Source of the DNA: Thermoplasmata archaeon
Lineage (GTDB): Archaea > Thermoplasmatota > Thermoplasmata > Thermoplasmatales > Thermoplasmataceae
Direction: 5' to 3'
DNA: 5,921 nt
Assembly: GCA_021850745.1 (NCBI GenBank)
Contig: JAJZKX010000132.1
Coordinates: forward strand, 1 to 5,921
Shown: one piece after another, positions 1-5,843 of the stretch
Position numbering within the stretch: position 1 is the stretch's first letter
Layout of the letters: every line of letters starts with the position of its first letter
Program-made: the position numbers and the translations under genes
Notes under the pieces: model-generated
What the model saw: only the letters and a program-made list of their open reading frames with translations
Told to the model about the DNA's origin: nothing
The model's database searches: none

Positions 1-106
1 TTAGTGGCGCCTTTGAAGACGGTTTCCATATAACCGTGTCCCCGCAGACCGCAGCCACGAATGAATTCCAGGACCAGACGGAGGATGGGAAATTGAATGA
101 ACTGAT
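1..106. repeat. 106-base exact direct repeat, copy 1 (at window edge)
   Basis: Every base from 1 to 106 matches 1500-1605, an offset of 1499, in the same orientation. The match ends sharply at 106/107 against 1605/1606. It reaches the first base of the window, so the true repeat may be longer. In copy 1 it forms the 3' part of the truncated MetF-like frame; on the minus strand the boundary falls exactly between codons 124 and 125. Confidence 0.97.
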
Positions 107-478
107 GGTCTGGAACACATCCAGTTCCCTCACTTCCCTTGACTGGATCTCTTTGGATATCCTGTCTCCCCCTATGACGAAGAACTTCCTGATCCCGAAC
201 TTCATAGCCGTCATGACCTGGGAACTGATGTAGAGGGAGTTCTTGTCCCTGGGCGAAATATGTGGAACAGGCTCTATGCCCGTTCCCCTGGTCAGATGTA
301 TGAGTGCAGAGACAGGGTCTATGCCGGGCTTTCCCATCGGGTTTTCCGGGGCTGTAGCCATGTCAACCAGTCCATCAAGGAGATCTGCAGCCCTGGTTAT
401 GTCATCTAAGCCGGTTCCCTTCCTGGGAGATATCTCAACGGATTTCACGAACCTGGGGGCGGATGTGGGGTTTGTCAA
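1..478 (-). CDS. MetF-like methylenetetrahydrofolate reductase, 5' part, fused in frame to an ALDH fragment; runs off the window
   Basis: Codons 1-124 (478 down to 107) resemble the N-terminal half of the methylenetetrahydrofolate reductase family, flavin enzymes that reduce methylene-tetrahydrofolate (or a related C1 carrier) to the methyl form. Visible features are VEISPRKG (residues 14-21; E15 matches the catalytic acid of MetF EFFPP), [11 protein letters not shown] (45-55), PHISPRDKN (72-80) and VIGGD (101-105; D105 matches the flavin-contacting Asp of bacterial RGD). From codon 125 (base 106) the frame becomes ISSFNFPSS... of the neighbouring aldehyde dehydrogenase and stays open to base 1, so the second half of the barrel is missing. 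The first possible start after an in-frame stop is TTG at 478, directly abutting GGAGG with no spacer; GTG at 448 (codon 11) is an alternative. A MetF identity for residues 1-124 is fairly secure; whether the fusion exists in the cell is not. Confidence 0.75.
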   Translation of the reverse strand, partial: MTNPTSAPRFVKSVEISPRKGTGLDDITRAADLLDGLVDMATAPENPMGKPGIDPVSALIHLTRGTGIEPVPHISPRDKNSLYISSQVMTAMKFGIRKFFVIGGDRISKEIQSREVRELDVFQTISSFNFPSSVWSWNSFVAAVCGDTVIWKPSSKAPL

Positions 479-515
479 CCCTCCTGCTATTTATTCACGG
501 TAATAATCATTCACT

Positions 516-525
516 GGTTAAAAAT
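516..525 (-). promoter_or_regulatory. Possible TATA box for the MetF-like gene, or T-tract of the ALDH terminator
   Basis: On the minus strand ATTTTTAACC lies about 40 bases before the TTG at 478. An archaeal start site about 25 bases downstream would give a leader of roughly 18-20 bases ending in GCAGGAGG. The same T-run directly follows the hairpin at 528-549, so it could instead be a terminator tail. Confidence 0.35.
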
Positions 526-527
526 GA

Positions 528-549
528 GTGTGAGTAATAACACTCACAC
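528..549 (-). terminator. Hairpin overlapping the ALDH stop codon, followed by a T-run
   Basis: Perfect 8-base inverted repeat (GTGTGAGT / ACTCACAC, 528-535 and 542-549) with a 6-base loop. It covers the ALDH stop codon (546-544). Reading on the minus strand it is followed by TCATTTTT. Hairpin plus T-run at a gene end fits a transcription terminator, although archaeal termination depends mainly on the T-tract. Confidence 0.5.
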
Positions 550-2085
550 CCTGAACTGCACTCCCTGGGCCAGTGGAAGGGTTTTCCCGAAGTTCCTTGT
601 CACTGTCTGCCTTCTCATGTAGAGCTTCCATGAGTCACTTCCGCTCTCCCTGCCACCCCCGGTCTGCTTCTCCCCGCCAAATGCACCTCCGATCTCTGCT
701 CCAGCCGTGCCGGTGTTCACGTTTGCCAGGCCGCAGTCTGACCCGTGGGCTGAGAGGAATTCCCATTCCTCCCTGAGGTCGTTGGTGAACATTGCCGAGG
801 AGAGACCCTGCGGAACCGAGTTGTGGATCTCCAAGGCTTCGTCAAGGGACTTGTACTTGAAGAGGTAAAGTATTGGGGCGAATGTCTCCTCCTTCACAAT
901 GTTCATGGACGGGTTAGCCTCGATGAGCGCTGGCGTCACGTAATTCCCGCTCTGGAAATTCTTCCCCTTCAGCACCTTTCCACCGTAGATGAGCTTGCCA
1001 CCCTCCTTCTGGGCTTTCTTGATGGCTCCCTGGAAATTCCTTACTGCCTCCTCGTCGATCAGGGGCCCAACCAATGTTCCGGGTTCAAGAGGGTTCCCCA
1101 CGCTGACTGATGAGTAGATTTCCTTGAGCCTTGACACGAAAGTAGAGTATATCTTTTCGTTGACTATGGCCCTCCTTGTGGTGGTGCACCTCTGCCCCGC
1201 GGTTGCGAGGGCGCCGAATGCAACCCCCTTGAGCGCAATTTCCATGTCGGACTTCTCCGACACTATGGCCGCATTGTTGCCGCCAAGTTCCAGGATCGTT
1301 CTTCCGAACCTTGATGCCACCTTTTCCCCAAGGCCCTTTCCTGTCGGGATTGATCCCGTGAATGAGACCAGCGGTATCCTCTGATCTGAGGCGATAAGAT
1401 CGCCGATCTTTTTTCCTGATCCGGTTACGAGGGAGAATATCTCGTTTGCCCTGAGCCTCTTGATCACTCTCTCCACGACCCTCATCACTGCGATGGCAGT
1501 TAGTGGCGCCTTTGAAGACGGTTTCCATATAACCGTGTCCCCGCAGACCGCAGCCACGAATGAATTCCAGGACCAGACGGAGGATGGGAAATTGAATGAA
1601 CTGATCACGGCGATCGGCCCGAGAGGCTGCCACTGCTCAGACATCCTGTGCTCTGGTCTTTCGCTGGCTATGTCAAGTCCATACAGCTGCCTGGAAAGAC
1701 CGGTGGCAAAGTCGGCCACGTCTATCATTTCCTGTATCTCCCCTTGCCCCTCGGTTATTGTTTTTCCAACTTCAAGGGAGACAATCATCCCGAGCCTTTC
1801 CTTCTCCTTCCTGAGCTCATTCCCGATCTCCCTGATCAGTTCCCCTCTCTTTGGGGGCGGGACTTCCCTCCATTTCCTGAACTCATCCATGCTGTGTTTC
1901 ACCACTTGTTCATAGTCCTTCTCTGAACTCGTGGAAATCTTTGCCAGAACCGTCCCGTCTATGGGACTCCTGGATGCAATCTCCTCACCCCCCTCCGAAT
2001 GCCACTCTCCTGAATAAGTACCGAAATTTGCCTTCTCAAGCCCCAGTTCCTTAAGCAACTGGGAAGCGGTTTTGCCTGCTTCCAT
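544..2085 (-). CDS. ALDH7/antiquitin-type aldehyde dehydrogenase (alpha-aminoadipic semialdehyde / piperideine-6-carboxylate dehydrogenase-like)
   Basis: Cytosolic NAD(P)-dependent enzyme of 513 residues from the ATG at 2085, the usual length for family 7. Catalytic features, numbered from that ATG: N165 in FNFP, K188 in WKPS, FTGS at 242-245, general base E266 in LELGG, nucleophile C300 in GQRC, and ETFAP at 400-404. Family 7 is indicated by GEIQE (115-119), GQRCTTTRR (297-305), SDCGLANVN, GGAFGGEKQTGGGRESGSD and the C-terminal LAQGVQF, all closely like human ALDH7A1. Members oxidise alpha-aminoadipic semialdehyde in lysine breakdown; other semialdehydes are possible, so the substrate is inferred. 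A TTG at 2103 would add six residues, but a TATA-like TTTTAAA lies about 25 bases before the ATG, which favours a leaderless ATG start. The gene follows the prenyl synthase by 33 bases on the same strand. A 106-base internal segment is repeated at 1-106. Confidence 0.95.
   Translation of the reverse strand: MEAGKTASQLLKELGLEKANFGTYSGEWHSEGGEEIASRSPIDGTVLAKISTSSEKDYEQVVKHSMDEFRKWREVPPPKRGELIREIGNELRKEKERLGMIVSLEVGKTITEGQGEIQEMIDVADFATGLSRQLYGLDIASERPEHRMSEQWQPLGPIAVISSFNFPSSVWSWNSFVAAVCGDTVIWKPSSKAPLTAIAVMRVVERVIKRLRANEIFSLVTGSGKKIGDLIASDQRIPLVSFTGSIPTGKGLGEKVASRFGRTILELGGNNAAIVSEKSDMEIALKGVAFGALATAGQRCTTTRRAIVNEKIYSTFVSRLKEIYSSVSVGNPLEPGTLVGPLIDEEAVRNFQGAIKKAQKEGGKLIYGGKVLKGKNFQSGNYVTPALIEANPSMNIVKEETFAPILYLFKYKSLDEALEIHNSVPQGLSSAMFTNDLREEWEFLSAHGSDCGLANVNTGTAGAEIGGAFGGEKQTGGGRESGSDSWKLYMRRQTVTRNFGKTLPLAQGVQFRV
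1500..1605. repeat. 106-base exact direct repeat, copy 2 (inside the ALDH gene)
   Basis: This is the native context of the repeated sequence. It encodes about 35 residues of the aldehyde dehydrogenase beginning at the ISSFNFPSS stretch, which includes the conserved Asn of FNFP and the Lys of WKPS. The dehydrogenase is intact and well conserved on both sides, so this is the donor copy and the one at 1-106 is the displaced copy. Confidence 0.97.
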
Positions 2086-2106
2086 GCTACTATAATGCCT
2101 CAAGAG

Positions 2107-2113
2107 TTTAAAA
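2107..2113 (-). promoter_or_regulatory. TATA box of the ALDH gene
   Basis: TTTTAAA on the minus strand is centred 25 bases before the ATG at 2085, the spacing expected when transcription begins at the start codon. It lies in the 33-base gap after the prenyl synthase stop, so the dehydrogenase probably has its own promoter. Confidence 0.55.
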
Positions 2114-2118
2114 TCTGT

Positions 2119-3099
2119 TCAGAAGAGATCGTCAAGTCTCTGTATAACGACCATCGAGAGATCCATCAGGGTATCCAGGTTTGGGGACTTTCCAGTGCGG
2201 TGCAGGGCGTCTATGGAATCCATGACATACCTCTTGGCCTTCCTGAAGGATTGGTCTATGGAGCCGGACTCAACGAACAGATTCCTCAGGTCTTCCTTCG
2301 AATTCCCGACAAAGCCCTCCTTCAGTATCTTCTTCAGTCTTTCGGCATATCTCTCATCCGACCTCAGGGTATATATGATCGGCAGGGTGATCGCGTTATG
2401 CTTGATGTCTGCGAAGACGGTTTTCCCTATGCTCTTTTCCTCCCCCATTATGTCAAGGATGTCGTCGGTTATCTGGAAAGCCATGCCCATGTTGAATGCG
2501 AAATCGGAAAGGCTCTTCCTCACCTCATAGTTGCTTCCCGCTGCAATGGCTGCCCCCTCGGAGCAAACAGAAAAGAAGCTGGCAGTCTTGTTAGAGATTA
2601 TCTTCAGGTATACTTCCTCCGGCATGTTGAGGTTCCCGAGATTGACAAATTCCAGGGTCTGCCCCTCTGCAAGCTTTATGGCCCCATGTGCCAGGATCTT
2701 TGAGACTTCAGGTCCGTACCTCGAGCCAAGTTCGTAAGCCCTGGTGAACAGGTAATCGCCGACCACTATGGCATTGAATACGCCGTACTTCTCTGAAAGG
2801 GTGATAAGGCCGCGTCTTGTGGTGGCTGCATCTATGATGTCATCATGGATCAAACTGGCCGTGTGCACCAGTTCAGTGCCTATCGCGAGATCCATGATCT
2901 TTTCGTACGGTTCCTCTGATACAATGGAATGGCTCAGGATGGTCAGGATGGGCCTGAGACGCTTTCCGCCTGCCTCGATGGTGTACCTGGCCATCTCCCT
3001 GAGGTTCTCTTCCTCGCAGTCGACAGCCTCCAGAAGCGATCTGTTAATGCTGTCAATCTTGCCATGAAGGCTCTTTTCCCACTCTTGCAGGCTATTCAT
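2119..3099 (-). CDS. trans-polyprenyl diphosphate synthase (GGPP/longer-chain type)
   Basis: Head-to-tail prenyltransferase that adds isopentenyl diphosphate units to an allylic primer, supplying archaeal lipid or quinone side chains. Numbered from the ATG at 3099 (326 residues, normal for the family): GGKRLRP (44-50, substrate phosphate binding), first Asp-rich motif DDIID (86-90) followed by RRG (95-97), NKTASFF (170-176), and FQITDDILD (208-216) with the second Asp-rich motif at 212-216, then a Lys-containing GKTVFADIKHN stretch. The residue five before the first motif is A81 (TASLIHDD), where short-chain archaeal GGPP synthases usually carry an aromatic residue, so the product may exceed C20. 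TTG at 3102 would add one residue. Fold and chemistry are secure, chain length is not. It lies downstream of Alba, with an 84-base gap. Confidence 0.94.
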   Translation of the reverse strand: MNSLQEWEKSLHGKIDSINRSLLEAVDCEEENLREMARYTIEAGGKRLRPILTILSHSIVSEEPYEKIMDLAIGTELVHTASLIHDDIIDAATTRRGLITLSEKYGVFNAIVVGDYLFTRAYELGSRYGPEVSKILAHGAIKLAEGQTLEFVNLGNLNMPEEVYLKIISNKTASFFSVCSEGAAIAAGSNYEVRKSLSDFAFNMGMAFQITDDILDIMGEEKSIGKTVFADIKHNAITLPIIYTLRSDERYAERLKKILKEGFVGNSKEDLRNLFVESGSIDQSFRKAKRYVMDSIDALHRTGKSPNLDTLMDLSMVVIQRLDDLF

Positions 3100-3154
3100 C
3101 AATATCCAGGCATCCCTGTGGTGAATCGCAAATTTTCATTTAACGCTTTAGCCT

Positions 3155-3167
3155 GGTTCCGGGAACC
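3155..3167. repeat. 13-base palindrome between Alba and the prenyl synthase
   Basis: GGTTCC G GGAACC has perfect 6-base arms around one central base, 16 bases past the Alba stop and 55 before the synthase start. The arms touch, so it resembles a dimeric protein-binding site more than a hairpin. No T-run follows on the minus strand, which argues against a terminator. Function is unknown. Confidence 0.4.
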
Positions 3168-3183
3168 GTAATGACGGCGTGAA

Positions 3184-3453
3184 TCAGCGCGTGATTGTTA
3201 TCTCTATTGAAGAGACGTTGGAGTCTCCGCGCTCCCCGTGCAGGACCTCAGTCTCGAGCTTTATCGCGCCATACTTTATTTCCTGGATGAACTTGTGGCG
3301 GGTTATCTCGGCGATGTCAACTGCCTTGCTTATCGACTTTCCCCGGGCCTTGATTGTAAGGTGGTCCACGTTGTTGTTAAACTGTGTCACTATTGCAAGT
3401 ACGTAGTTCATTGTCGGTTTCTTGCCCACGTAGATGATGTTTTCTTCAGCCAT
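3184..3453 (-). CDS. albA: Alba family DNA/RNA-binding chromatin protein
   Basis: Small basic dimeric nucleoid protein that coats DNA and also binds RNA. The 89 residues match the family from end to end: YVGKKPTMNYV (8-18), TIKARGKSISKAVDIAEI (33-50) and the C-terminal IEITI strand. K11 and K12 correspond to K16/K17 of Sulfolobus Alba, the DNA-contacting pair of which the first can be acetylated. F55 in HKF sits 44 residues further on, the same distance as F60 of Sulfolobus Alba, which mediates dimer-dimer contacts. So cooperative filament formation looks possible. The ATG at 3453 has a TATATAA box upstream and is divergent from the Dps gene. The length is normal and nothing is missing. Confidence 0.97.
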   Translation of the reverse strand: MAEENIIYVGKKPTMNYVLAIVTQFNNNVDHLTIKARGKSISKAVDIAEITRHKFIQEIKYGAIKLETEVLHGERGDSNVSSIEITITR

Positions 3454-3483
3454 GTTGAACCCTTAAGTTGCAATAAACAGGCA

Positions 3484-3491
3484 TTATATAA
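3484..3491 (-). promoter_or_regulatory. TATA box of the Alba gene
   Basis: TTATATAA is centred about 34 bases before the Alba ATG, predicting a transcript start near 3462 and a leader of about 9 bases (GGGTTCAAC). No strong Shine-Dalgarno sequence is seen. The box is self-palindromic, so orientation is assigned from its distance to Alba. Confidence 0.6.
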
Positions 3492-3595
3492 TCCTATCTG
3501 AAACAGCCCATAAAGCACTGCCACTGAGACCGTGAATGGACTGATTCCGCCAGTCATTACAAGTTCATACATGCTTCCAAATAATAAATACTATC

Positions 3596-3607
3596 TATTA
3601 ATTAATA
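3596..3607. promoter_or_regulatory. 12-base perfect palindrome upstream of the Dps promoter, candidate operator
   Basis: TATTAATTAATA is a perfect palindrome ending 4 bases before the Dps TATA box, roughly -43 to -32 from the expected start. A dimeric regulator (for example iron- or redox-responsive) bound there could control TBP/TFB access. The region is very AT-rich, so a chance palindrome is plausible; no regulator can be named. Confidence 0.3.
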
Positions 3608-3611
3608 ATCA

Positions 3612-3618
3612 TTATAAA
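3612..3618 (+). promoter_or_regulatory. TATA box of the Dps gene
   Basis: TTATAAA is centred 24 bases before the ATG at 3639, the spacing for leaderless transcription. An AGGAA is present 13-17 bases before the ATG, too far for a normal ribosome site, which supports the leaderless reading. Confidence 0.65.
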
Positions 3619-3638
3619 CAGGAACGTGATTACCGTGT

Positions 3639-4139
3639 ATGACACCAGAAAAATATGGAAAGACATACAAGACAGGGGTGAACTTGGAGGAGAACCTGAG
3701 GGAGGGACTGATCAGTCTCCTGAACCAGCAGCTTTCTGATACCTCAGATCTCTACTCACAGACAAAGCAGGCACACTGGAATGTCAAGGGAGAGACTTTC
3801 TACCAGCTCCATGAACTTTTCGACAACATTGCCGGCTCGGTCCTGGAATTCGTTGACAAACTGGCTGAGAGGATAACTGCGCTCGGCGGATATGCCAAGG
3901 GAACATCAAGAATGGTTTCTGCCGCTACAGCACTGGAAGAATTCCCTTCGGATGCGGTGGAAGGAAAGGACCATTTGAGCGCACTGGCTGCAAGATATGC
4001 ATCACTGGCCGCCAGTACCAGGAAAGCTATCGATCAGAGCAACGAACTGTTGGACGCAGCTACCGCCGATCTGTTCACCGAAATGCTGAGGGAGATCGAG
4101 AAATCACTATGGTTCCTTGAGGCACACCTTCAGAAGTAA
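3639..4139 (+). CDS. dps: Dps family ferritin-like DNA-protection / iron-storage protein
   Basis: Protein of 166 residues that should form a 12-subunit cage, oxidise Fe(II) with peroxide at subunit interfaces, store the iron and limit oxidative DNA damage. All ferroxidase ligands are present with the spacing of E. coli Dps: H46 and H58 from one subunit, D62, D73 and E77 from the partner (steps +12, +16, +27, +31). The signature runs through QAHWNVKG (44-51), LHELFDNI (57-64) and DKLAERITALGG (73-84); the C-terminal helix has LWFLEAHLQK. The N-terminal tail has several lysines (K5, K8, K11), as in DNA-binding Dps tails, but DNA binding is not assured. The gene diverges from Alba and ends 6 bases from the convergent transporter gene. 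A leaderless start at the ATG is supported by the TATA box. Confidence 0.96.
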   Translation: MTPEKYGKTYKTGVNLEENLREGLISLLNQQLSDTSDLYSQTKQAHWNVKGETFYQLHELFDNIAGSVLEFVDKLAERITALGGYAKGTSRMVSAATALEEFPSDAVEGKDHLSALAARYASLAASTRKAIDQSNELLDAATADLFTEMLREIEKSLWFLEAHLQK

Positions 4140-4145
4140 ACCGCA

Positions 4146-5366
4146 CTATGAGGCCTGCACGCCCGCAGGGGATGCAGGCCTTTCGTAGCCTGCCTTGAAG
4201 ATGAGCATCATAACTATTGCGATTATCCCGAAAGAGCTTATCATGGCCCAGGCCATGGGGAGGTTGGAACTCTCGAAGAACAGTATTGCGGTGCCCACTG
4301 ATGGCCCCAGTGCCCGCGCTGTAGAGTTCATCATGCTGGTGAATCCCATGTAAAGGCCGGTCTTTCCCCTGGGGGCTATATTGGATACCACGGTGTTTAT
4401 TCCGGGGCTCGTGAGGTTTTCCCCGGTGGTGATGATCACCATTATCAGCATTATCTGGAGAAGATTGCTCGAGAAACCTATCAGGGTGTATCCAAGCGAG
4501 TAGAAGAACATCCCGGCGATCATCACGTTTGTGTCCTTCATCTTCCTGGTGATCAGGTTCATCGGGATCTGCCCCAGGACCACGACTGTCCCGTTGACGG
4601 CATATATGTATGCAAGCTGCCATTCGAGTACCCCCGCGTACTTGTTTGCATAGACGGGGAGCGTGACAGAAAACTGCGAAGAAACCAGTATTACAAAGAA
4701 TGTAGCTAGGCTAAACATCACCAGTTTCAGGGAGAAGGGGAACCTCCTTCTGCCTGTGTTCACGATAACCCCATTCCCGGGTTCCTCCGCCTGCCGCCGG
4801 TATGACTCATGAACAAAGAGCGCCACCACAGAGAACTGCACTATGGATGCAATGGACAGGAAAGCAAAGATCCATTGAAGACCAAGTATCAGGATGTATG
4901 AGCCTGTAATAGGCCCAATCGCCCACCCCAGGTTTGTCATCACCCTGTAAATTGCGTAAGCCCTTGACCTGTCATTGGTGGAAGTGACGTCCGCGATCAT
5001 TGCTGATGAGGAAGGAAAAACCAGCGATCCTGACACTGCCGACAGCACGAAAAATATGGAGATAAGCAAAGACCCGGCTCCTGAGGATATCAGGAGCGCC
5101 AGAGTCGCATAGATGAGGGTCCCTATCATGCTTCCCGCGAGAATCGTGCTTTTTCTTCCAATCCTGTCGCTTATTGCCCCTCCGAACAGGTTGAAAAACA
5201 TGGAAACAACTGCTAGGAGGGTGAAGAGTATGCCCACATAATAGAGAGGAAATCCCAGGACGGTGTTGAAATAGACTGCCATGAATGGCCAGCTGGCACC
5301 GAACGCAAGTGATCTTGTGGACGAGGCTATCGTGACAGCCCAGAATTCCCTGTTTCCTGTCAACAA
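4146..5366 (-). CDS. Major facilitator superfamily transporter (DHA1-like, 12 membrane helices)
   Basis: Integral membrane secondary transporter of 406 residues. Hydrophobic stretches fit 12 helices at roughly 10-32, 42-62, 74-93, 98-118, 142-162, 165-186, 211-232, 248-268, 280-298, 301-318, 338-363 and 369-390, with a charged loop (187-210) between the two halves. Motif A is clear in the helix 2-3 loop (GGAISDRIGRK, 62-72). The helix 5 segment NLGWAIGPITGS resembles the antiporter motif C region of drug-efflux members, so export of a small molecule driven by a proton gradient is plausible; the substrate is unknown. The start is uncertain: tandem TTG codons at 5366 and 5363 are the first after an in-frame stop, with no Shine-Dalgarno sequence, and the next Met is residue 29, inside helix 1. 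Lrp-type regulator 75 bases upstream on the same strand. Confidence 0.92.
   Translation of the reverse strand: MLTGNREFWAVTIASSTRSLAFGASWPFMAVYFNTVLGFPLYYVGILFTLLAVVSMFFNLFGGAISDRIGRKSTILAGSMIGTLIYATLALLISSGAGSLLISIFFVLSAVSGSLVFPSSSAMIADVTSTNDRSRAYAIYRVMTNLGWAIGPITGSYILILGLQWIFAFLSIASIVQFSVVALFVHESYRRQAEEPGNGVIVNTGRRRFPFSLKLVMFSLATFFVILVSSQFSVTLPVYANKYAGVLEWQLAYIYAVNGTVVVLGQIPMNLITRKMKDTNVMIAGMFFYSLGYTLIGFSSNLLQIMLIMVIITTGENLTSPGINTVVSNIAPRGKTGLYMGFTSMMNSTARALGPSVGTAILFFESSNLPMAWAMISSFGIIAIVMMLIFKAGYERPASPAGVQAS
4151..4181. terminator. 9-base-pair stem-loop at the convergent Dps/transporter junction
   Basis: AGGCCTGCA (4151-4159) and TGCAGGCCT (4173-4181) are perfect inverted arms with a 13-base loop. 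It starts 11 bases after the Dps stop and lies within the last codons of the transporter gene. On the plus strand a short T-run (CCTTTCG) overlaps its end. It could end or stabilise the Dps transcript, or protect the 3' end of either mRNA. The T-run is weak for an archaeal terminator. Confidence 0.45.
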
Positions 5367-5441
5367 AAGTGACGAACTGTTCTCTGTTATGTCAGGGAAA
5401 TGGTAAATTCACGATAAACATTGCCAGGTGATGGCCGATTG

Positions 5442-5834
5442 TCAGGTAAGCCTGACGAGCGTGTCGGTCTCGAGGATGCCTTCCATCCCCCTGAGATCGT
5501 CCAGGTATCTGTTGAGTGCCTGGAGGTCGGATGCGGAAACGGAGACGCCAAGGTCATAATCTCCTGAAAACTCGAAGACTTCCATGCCGGAACTCCTGAG
5601 CCTTGACATGACAGTTCCGGTCTTCTTTGGCTCCAGCTTCAGGAGCACGATCGCTGTCACTTCCTCCTCCGCGGTCCTGATTGTAAATCCCTTGATGTGT
5701 CCCCTTGAGATGAGCTTGGAAATTCTCTTTCTGACCGCGGATTCAGAGATGCCAATCTTTTCTGCAATCCTCACGTTCCTGGTCCTGGAGTCCTTTCGCA
5801 GGATATTCAGAATTTCCGTGTCTTTCCTGTCCAT
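5442..5834 (-). CDS. Lrp/AsnC family transcriptional regulator
   Basis: DNA-binding regulator of 130 residues, slightly short for the family (about 140-160). The N-terminal winged helix-turn-helix covers about 1-50, with recognition-helix region NVRIAEKIGISESAVRKRI at 20-38 and the wing RGHIKGFTI. The C-terminal RAM ligand/oligomerisation domain (about 58-128) contains FEFSGDYDLGVSV (87-99) and ends in the typical ETDTLVRL strand. Family members form dimers to octamers and sense amino acids. The overall shape recalls the archaeal LysM type, but the effector cannot be read from sequence. The ATG at 5834 follows the upstream gene's stop by 9 bases with AAGGATAAGCC between, so translation is probably coupled. 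It may control the transporter 75 bases downstream; that is inference from position. Confidence 0.93.
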   Translation of the reverse strand: MDRKDTEILNILRKDSRTRNVRIAEKIGISESAVRKRISKLISRGHIKGFTIRTAEEEVTAIVLLKLEPKKTGTVMSRLRSSGMEVFEFSGDYDLGVSVSASDLQALNRYLDDLRGMEGILETDTLVRLT

Positions 5835-5843
5835 GGCTTATCC

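Noticed and set aside
36..503. Plus-strand open frames over the left 500 bases (36-233 and 243-503)
   Set aside because: They lie antisense to the MetF-like/ALDH coding frame, show no family motifs, and the first exists partly because the ALDH segment is repeated there.
1..1605. Insertion sequence or integrative element bounded by the 106-base repeats
   Set aside because: There is no transposase, integrase, terminal inverted repeats or target-site duplication; the repeat is ordinary ALDH coding sequence, and the stretch between contains only metabolic genes.
1085..1633. Minus-strand open frame of 182 codons inside the ALDH gene
   Set aside because: It is an out-of-frame shadow of the well-conserved dehydrogenase, rich in Arg and Gly with no recognisable domain.
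2095..2703. Plus-strand open frame of 202 codons opposite the prenyl synthase
   Set aside because: It is antisense to a gene with every expected catalytic motif; its length reflects codon bias in the real gene and it resembles no family I know.
3493..3590. Small RNA or tRNA gene in the Alba-Dps intergenic region
   Set aside because: No cloverleaf or tRNA arms, only a 5-base-pair stem at 3539-3555, which is too weak to call an RNA gene.
4075..4623. Minus-strand open frame of 182 codons across the Dps/transporter junction
   Set aside because: It overlaps both real genes out of frame, is rich in His, Arg and Asp, and has no domain.
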